This document shows positions 58,136 to 61,956 of a stretch of 61,956 nt of DNA, in pieces. The notes beneath the pieces were generated by a model. That model made no database searches. It was not told the origin of the DNA and worked only from the letters and a program-made list of their open reading frames with translations. A program made the position numbers and the translations under genes. This DNA comes from an uncultured Anaerotignum sp. (GTDB lineage Bacteria; Bacillota; Clostridia; Lachnospirales; Anaerotignaceae), in NCBI GenBank assembly GCA_910578425.1, contig CAJTQX010000012.1, positions 1-61,956 of the forward strand, read 5' to 3'. Every line of letters starts with the position of its first letter. Within the stretch, counting starts at the first letter, position 1.

Positions 58136-58639
58136 ATGGTAATGAACCGGACATGGCATATGCCTAACAGCAATACATTTTCTATCAAGCCAATCAGGGA
58201 ACTGATATGCAGATATGCCTATGGTAAAATCATAGACCCTTTTGCAAACAACAGCAGGCTGGCGTCTGTTACAAATGATCTGGATCCCCAATTTGATACG
58301 GATTACCATATGGACGCACTGGAATTTTTGAAAATGTTTGCGGATGGGTCTGTTGATACCGTTTTATATGACCCGCCGTTCAGCCCCCGCCAGGTAAGCG
58401 AATGCTATAAGAAATTGGGGCAGACAGTAAATATGAAAACGACACAGGCTTCGTATTGGTCAAGACAGAAGGAGCAGATCGGGAGGATTGTAAAAAAAGG
58501 CGGGATTGTTATCACCTGCAGCTGGAACAGCGGCGGCATCGGTAAAAAACATGGGTTTGAAATGGAAGAAATCCTGCTGGTTGCCCATGGCGGTTGGCAT
58601 AATGATACGATAGTTGTTGTGGAGAGGAAGATAAAATAG
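58136..58639 (+). CDS. Small DNA methyltransferase-like protein
   Basis: This 167-aa protein resembles short adenine-type DNA methyltransferases. It has IIDPFANNSRLASVTNDLDP in place of the SAM-binding segment and a DPPF catalytic motif (TVLYDPPFSPRQVSE), followed by the GGIVITCSWNSGG strand. A target recognition domain is missing. It could be an orphan methylase protecting the element, or a decayed one. The ATG at 58136 has its ribosome binding site (AGGAGGAAAGG) rather far upstream; 58142 is an alternative start. Confidence 0.65.
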   Translation: MVMNRTWHMPNSNTFSIKPIRELICRYAYGKIIDPFANNSRLASVTNDLDPQFDTDYHMDALEFLKMFADGSVDTVLYDPPFSPRQVSECYKKLGQTVNMKTTQASYWSRQKEQIGRIVKKGGIVITCSWNSGGIGKKHGFEMEEILLVAHGGWHNDTIVVVERKIK

Positions 58640-58668
58640 CATGGAGGATACAATAAGGAGGGAATCCC

Positions 58669-59160
58669 ATGAAAAGTGAAGGCTTTGGGTTGCTCAGAGC
58701 AAAAAGGAAAAACAGCAGGAAATGGCTGGAAGGATACTATGTCAGGGCATTGGAAACGGCGGGGAACAACGGCGTCCCCGCTGTTCGCCATTATATCATT
58801 TTCCAGAAGGCAAACAGCTCAGGACGTGTGTGCAGGGCTGAAGTCAATCCGGATACGCTCTGCTGCTGCACAGGCATCAGGGATAAAAATCTCAGGCTGA
58901 TATTTGAACATGATATTATGCGGCGTGAAATTGGGGGAGAGGATGTAATCGGGGAGTTTGTCTGGTCTGATATAGGGTTGTCCGGATTTTTTCTGGAGGT
59001 TACAGATAAAGGCAGGAAAAGTATAACCCACAGCTATCCAATCAGCAGGGGTGAGTTTGACGATGATGAAAGAAATGTCAATACTGACGAAATCATCGGG
59101 AATATCTTTGACCACCCTAAAATGCTGAAATGCCGGAGATGGACAAGGCAGGCGGCTTGA
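58669..59160 (+). CDS. YopX-family protein
   Basis: This 163-aa protein carries the YopX pattern: a variable N-terminus, then VNPDTLCCCTGIRDKNLRLI and FEHDIMRREIGGED, a beta barrel-like middle, and the end DDERNVNTDEIIGNIFDHP. YopX proteins are small, common in phages and mobile elements, and of unknown function. AAGGAGGGAA precedes the ATG. A decayed copy of its 3' third recurs at 60509-60683. Confidence 0.8.
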   Translation: MKSEGFGLLRAKRKNSRKWLEGYYVRALETAGNNGVPAVRHYIIFQKANSSGRVCRAEVNPDTLCCCTGIRDKNLRLIFEHDIMRREIGGEDVIGEFVWSDIGLSGFFLEVTDKGRKSITHSYPISRGEFDDDERNVNTDEIIGNIFDHPKMLKCRRWTRQAA

Positions 59161-59185
59161 TAACAGCGCGGTTTTATGGTATCAT
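59157..59185 (+). promoter_or_regulatory. Sigma-A promoter (first copy of a duplicated promoter)
   Basis: TTGATA and TATCAT are separated by 17 bp. The same promoter recurs at 60676-60704 before the Rpn gene. The first copy now precedes a broken 5' end of an Rpn-like gene (about 59235-59300) and the nuclease-like gene. Confidence 0.6.
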
Positions 59186-59208
59186 AAAATCAAAGGCGAG
59201 GAGACAGC

Positions 59209-59307
59209 AGACAGAGAAAGCGGTGGGCTTATTTGGATACAAGAGAAATAACAGAAAGCAGGCGTAGGGGATTATCTATATAAGATCCAAAAGTTACAGT
59301 TCAATTT
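59209..59307 (+). pseudogene. Decayed 5' end of an Rpn-family nuclease gene
   Basis: The text GACAGAGAAAGCGGTGGGCT and AAATAACAGAAAGCAGGCG matches the leader and first codons of the Rpn gene at 60752 with small changes. After about 100 nt the similarity stops and an unrelated AT-rich gene begins. It is the left part of a direct repeat around the nuclease-like gene. Confidence 0.7.
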
Positions 59308-59378
59308 TTCGGTTATTATCATGCATGCTTGAGAGGGTTTCATTATATTGTACATACCACATGTAACGAGGTGAAAGA

Positions 59379-60494
59379 ATGAAAAATGGAGAACAAAAAA
59401 GAGAACAGTCAGAATTGGATACTATTGATGTAGTCAAAGATTTCTTTTTAGGAGACTTTGTGTTTGGCGAATTAACGTATACTCCTATAAATTCGGATAT
59501 AAAATCAAACTTGGAATTGGCTGATTGTATAATAAACTATGGGAATAATGTTATAGCCTTTCAGATAAAAGGAAGAAAAGGATTACCTAAACCAAATGGT
59601 GACATGAGTTGGGTGGTTAACCATATTAAAGGAGCCAAAGATCAGTTGGTAAGTACGTTTGACCAGTTGATAAATAATAGTATACCGGTGTTCCAGAATA
59701 AAAAGGGTGATTCTTTCAATATTAAACCTAAAGGAATATTTATAGGAATAATCGTTCTCCAAAATAATGCGATGACAAGCTATAAGAGAGTCCTTAGTTG
59801 TAAGAGATTGAATGGCAAAGTGCATTGTTTTTCATATACAGATTTCAAATTATGTTGCGAGAAATTAATTCTTCCACAAGATATTATGGACTATCTGCTT
59901 TATCGTGAGGGTAAATATCAAATAGATAGAGAATTTGATATATCAGAAGAAATCATGGTGGACGCTTTTTTAATGAAGAAGTATCAGACAACTAATTTCA
60001 ACGAAGAAAATTTAAACATTTTTAGATGGATACTTAATATGTACAGAGAGCGACTGATTGAAGATGAAGATATAAGTAATTATCGAGAAATCATGGAGGC
60101 AATGCTTCAGCTTGACAGACTAGGAGTTGAAGTGTTTACTTCGAGTCTTGGTAAAATTATGAAGTATGCAAAAGAAAAGATAAAAACAGAGGATATTTGT
60201 ATAACACCCTTGACGCAAAATGGAACATCTATACTATTTATGTCAGATACAGAAATGCGAGAAAAATATATGATTTTTGTGACAGATTTATTTATGTATA
60301 AGACCAAATCTGAAAAATGTCTCACAGTATATCTCTACTTTACGGATGAAGAAAATTTTAATATATATTGGTACTATAAGGAGCAAAAATGGACTTATGA
60401 TAAAGAAAAGGCACGAATATGCTATATGCCTGAAATAAAGGGTAAATGGATACCCAATAAGCAGGCAGTAGGCTTAGTTCCTGCAAATGAGTAA
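59379..60494 (+). CDS. Putative restriction-like nuclease, AT-rich, horizontally acquired
   Basis: This 371-aa protein is much more AT-rich in its codons than its neighbours. Near the N-terminus, LELADCIINYGNNVIAFQIK gives a D-x(n)-QxK pattern of the PD-(D/E)XK nuclease fold, as in Mrr/DUF4365-type enzymes. The rest is mixed helical and unassigned (NIFRWILNMYRERLIED, KARICYMPEIKGKW). A defence or addiction role is possible. It is flanked on both sides by copies of the same promoter/Rpn 5' sequence and YopX 3' sequence, which suggests a separate insertion. ACGAGGTGAAAG precedes the ATG. Confidence 0.6.
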   Translation: MKNGEQKREQSELDTIDVVKDFFLGDFVFGELTYTPINSDIKSNLELADCIINYGNNVIAFQIKGRKGLPKPNGDMSWVVNHIKGAKDQLVSTFDQLINNSIPVFQNKKGDSFNIKPKGIFIGIIVLQNNAMTSYKRVLSCKRLNGKVHCFSYTDFKLCCEKLILPQDIMDYLLYREGKYQIDREFDISEEIMVDAFLMKKYQTTNFNEENLNIFRWILNMYRERLIEDEDISNYREIMEAMLQLDRLGVEVFTSSLGKIMKYAKEKIKTEDICITPLTQNGTSILFMSDTEMREKYMIFVTDLFMYKTKSEKCLTVYLYFTDEENFNIYWYYKEQKWTYDKEKARICYMPEIKGKWIPNKQAVGLVPANE

Positions 60495-60508
60495 ATGAGC
60501 CCTTATAC

Positions 60509-60683
60509 TGTTTTTCTAGAAGTTGCAGATAGTAACTAGTAAAGCAATATCCCACATTTGCTCGAACGGCAGGGATAAGTTTGACGATGTCAAAATATGA
60601 ATTAAGATGAAATTCTCGGCGATAACTTTGACTGTCCAATCTGCTAAAATAATGGAGGCGAATGAAACAGGTGGCTTGATAAC
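60509..60683 (+). pseudogene. Decayed 3' end of a YopX gene
   Basis: TTTTTCTAGAAGTTGCAGAT, the GATAAGTTTGACGATG segment and CAGGTGGCTTGATAACA match the last ~170 nt of the YopX gene at 58669 with many changes and a premature stop. It is the right part of the direct repeat enclosing the nuclease-like gene. Confidence 0.65.
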
Positions 60684-60704
60684 ACCACTGTCCTATGGTA
60701 TTAT
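60676..60704 (+). promoter_or_regulatory. Sigma-A promoter of the Rpn gene (second copy)
   Basis: TTGATA (60676-60681) and TATTAT (60699-60704) are 17 bp apart, matching the copy at 59157-59185. Confidence 0.65.
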
Positions 60705-60751
60705 AAGAGAAGGGATGAGAGGTCAGTAGACAGAGAAAGTGGTGTGCTTAT

Positions 60752-61621
60752 TTGAATACGATGGAAATAACAGAAAGCAGGCGCAGGGATTATCTGGATA
60801 AAATCCAGAAGCTGCGGCTCATGGATGACGATTTTTTCAACAAGTGTATGGAGGGCAGCACAGAATGCGTGGAACTGATCCTGCACATCATAATGGACAG
60901 GAATGATTTGAAGGTCATATCGGCGCAGACACAGCATACCATTAAGAACCTGCAGGGACGCTCGGTGAGGCTGGATGTCCTTGCGATAGATGACAGCGGC
61001 AGGCAGATGAACATCGAAATACAGAGAGAAGATAAGGGTGCTGGCAGCAAACGCGCACGCTACCACAGCAGCATCATGGATGCGAACCTTCTGCTGGCAG
61101 GCGAGAATTTCGAAGAACTGCCGGAAACCTATGTGATCTTTATCACAGAACGGGACGTCCTCAAAAAAGGACTTCCGCTGTATCGAGTGGAACGGTGCGT
61201 GCTGGAAACAAATGAAGCATTCGGGGACGGATCGCATATCATGTATGTGAATGGCGAAAACCGTGATGAAACACCGCTGGGCAGGCTGATGCATGATTTT
61301 TCCTGTGCAGACCCGGAGGACATGAACTATCAGGTGTTGGCAGACAGAGCGCGATACTTCAAAAGCGATGAGGAAGGAGTTGGTATCATGAGTAAGATTC
61401 TGGAAGATTTTAGAATAGAAGCAATGGAAGAAGGTCGGATGGAAGGCCGGATGGAAGGCCGGATTGAGGGCCGGATTGAGGGCCGGATTGAGGGCAAAAA
61501 AGAAGGCGCTGTAAATGCAGCACGGCTTATGTTGCAAGATGGTACGTTATCTTTAGAGAAAATAGCAGTTTTTGCAGGGCTTACTTATGATGAAGTAAAA
61601 GCGATTGCAGAGAGCAAGTAA
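60752..61621 (+). CDS. Rpn-family recombination-promoting nuclease / putative transposase
   Basis: This 289-aa protein belongs to the Rpn/PD-(D/E)XK nuclease family. The N-terminal half has RRRDYLDKIQKLRLMDDDFF, the nuclease core VRLDVLAIDDSGRQMNIEIQ (D-x(n)-ExQ, residues ~73-92), and GSKRARYHSSIMDANLLLAG. The C-terminal part has a GR(M/I)EG tetrapeptide repeated five times (~229-249), encoded by 12-bp repeats, then a helical end (LMLQDGTLSLEKIAVFAGLT). Rpn proteins cut DNA and promote RecA-independent recombination in E. coli. It starts at TTG (60752) or ATG (60761); no clear ribosome binding site decides. Confidence 0.88.
   Translation: MNTMEITESRRRDYLDKIQKLRLMDDDFFNKCMEGSTECVELILHIIMDRNDLKVISAQTQHTIKNLQGRSVRLDVLAIDDSGRQMNIEIQREDKGAGSKRARYHSSIMDANLLLAGENFEELPETYVIFITERDVLKKGLPLYRVERCVLETNEAFGDGSHIMYVNGENRDETPLGRLMHDFSCADPEDMNYQVLADRARYFKSDEEGVGIMSKILEDFRIEAMEEGRMEGRMEGRIEGRIEGRIEGKKEGAVNAARLMLQDGTLSLEKIAVFAGLTYDEVKAIAESK
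61434..61496 (+). repeat. 12-bp tandem repeat within the Rpn gene
   Basis: Five near-identical 12-bp units (ATGGAAGGCCGG, then ATTGAGGGCCGG) encode the GR(M/I)EG run. Copy-number change would keep the frame and alter linker length. Confidence 0.85.
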
Positions 61622-61636
61622 AAATGTACATTCAGA

Positions 61637-61679
61637 AAAGCAAACCGCTTTATTATACAATGAAGTGGTTTGCTTTTAT
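61637..61679 (+). terminator. Terminator after the Rpn gene
   Basis: AAGCAAACCGCTT...AAGTGGTTTGCTT forms a long stem followed by TTATTTTT. Confidence 0.85.
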
Positions 61680-61802
61680 TTTTGGCAATAGACATTTCGC
61701 ATTGTATTTTGAAAAAATTTCCGAATAATACAGCGGAAATTTTTTGAGGATATAATCTTCAAAACAAAATAAAAAGAAGCAGATATAGGACTGGTGGAAG
61801 TG

Positions 61803-61953
61803 AATAGGCTTACACCAAGGGCGGAATCCCCTCCAAGTACATCAGGTTTCAATACTCAACGCACGTTGAGTCAGTGGTTCTGCTGCAAAAATCGAAGCAA
61901 GCACAAGATATAGTGATTGATGGATAAAGATAAGGCTATATCATGTGGTTTTT
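61803..61953 (-). repeat. ~150-bp dispersed structured element, copy B (inverted)
   Basis: This is the reverse complement counterpart of 22853-23001. Read on the minus strand it begins AAACCACATGATATAGCC and ends CCCTTGGTGTAAGCCTAT. The closing stem is ATAGCCTTA with TAAGCCTAT. Compared with copy A, changes fall on both sides of the stem, mostly keeping pairing (one C-C mismatch). The two copies bracket the conjugative element region in opposite orientation. Confidence 0.7.
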
Positions 61954-61956
61954 AGA

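Noticed and set aside
56365..58188. 607-codon minus-strand open frame over recombinase 3
   Set aside because: It is the antisense of a well-supported serine recombinase gene and has Phe/Pro/His-rich, non-protein-like composition.
61434..61496. Possible CRISPR-like array from the regular 12-bp repeats
   Set aside because: Units are contiguous with no spacers and are in frame inside the Rpn gene.

Overview
This window looks like the chromosome of a Gram-positive anaerobe of the class Clostridia, most like the Lachnospirales. The grounds are the gene order secG, T-box valS, minD-minE-rodA-mgsA, the strong AGGAGG-type ribosome binding sites, sortase-anchored surface proteins, SpaA/Cna-B folds and a Clostridia-type conjugative element with serine recombinases. 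I cannot name the species. No rRNA, tRNA or CRISPR array was seen.

Layout. (1) 1-6557: the baseplate and tail-tip half of a PBSX-like contractile tail with no capsid or lysis genes in view. It runs two tail-assembly chaperone paralogues, XkdP-, XkdQ-, XkdR-, XkdS-, XkdT- and XkdU-like proteins. The second chaperone gene carries a textbook -1 frameshift heptamer just before its stop. A 240-aa repeat protein sits where a tape measure belongs. (2) 6600-14940: housekeeping genes secG, a DUF3791-like gene, valS (minus strand, T-box leader), minDE, rodA, mgsA and a DUF1294 gene. (3) 15000-22200: an AP2-domain regulator, a sortase-anchored surface protein preceded by two tandem c-di-GMP-I riboswitches, then a Y-family DNA polymerase with a YolD-like partner behind a LexA-like box. 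(4) 22400-27712: an IS630 remnant, a ~150-bp structured repeat, and a minus-strand sulfur-amino-acid operon (PLP lyase, AGCS transporter, homocysteine methyltransferase) with a decapitated MerR regulator. (5) 27712 to about 61.6 kb: a left-truncated integrative conjugative element with VirB4 (5' end missing), NlpC/P60, MobP-type relaxase, VirD4, Toprim protein, an amidoligase/gamma-glutamylcyclotransferase cassette and three serine recombinases. Behind the recombinases lie a small methylase-like gene, a YopX gene, an AT-rich putative nuclease and an Rpn-type nuclease.

The most exciting content is inside the element at 44.1-52.1 kb. A short tyrosine recombinase gene is followed by two 26-bp sites in opposite orientation, each with the 9-8-9 arm/spacer/arm form of a tyrosine recombinase crossover site. 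They flank a ~190-bp promoter-bearing segment. Downstream lie a response-regulator diguanylate cyclase, a PilZ c-di-GMP receptor, a 1418-aa sortase-anchored adhesin and a class B sortase. I read this as a mobile, phase-variable, c-di-GMP-linked surface module. The chromosomal surface protein at 16184 is under c-di-GMP riboswitches, so the element's cyclase could also influence it.

A second unusual cassette is the amidoligase/cyclotransferase group (36554-39821). It contains one intact copy of each enzyme and one copy of each that has lost key residues.
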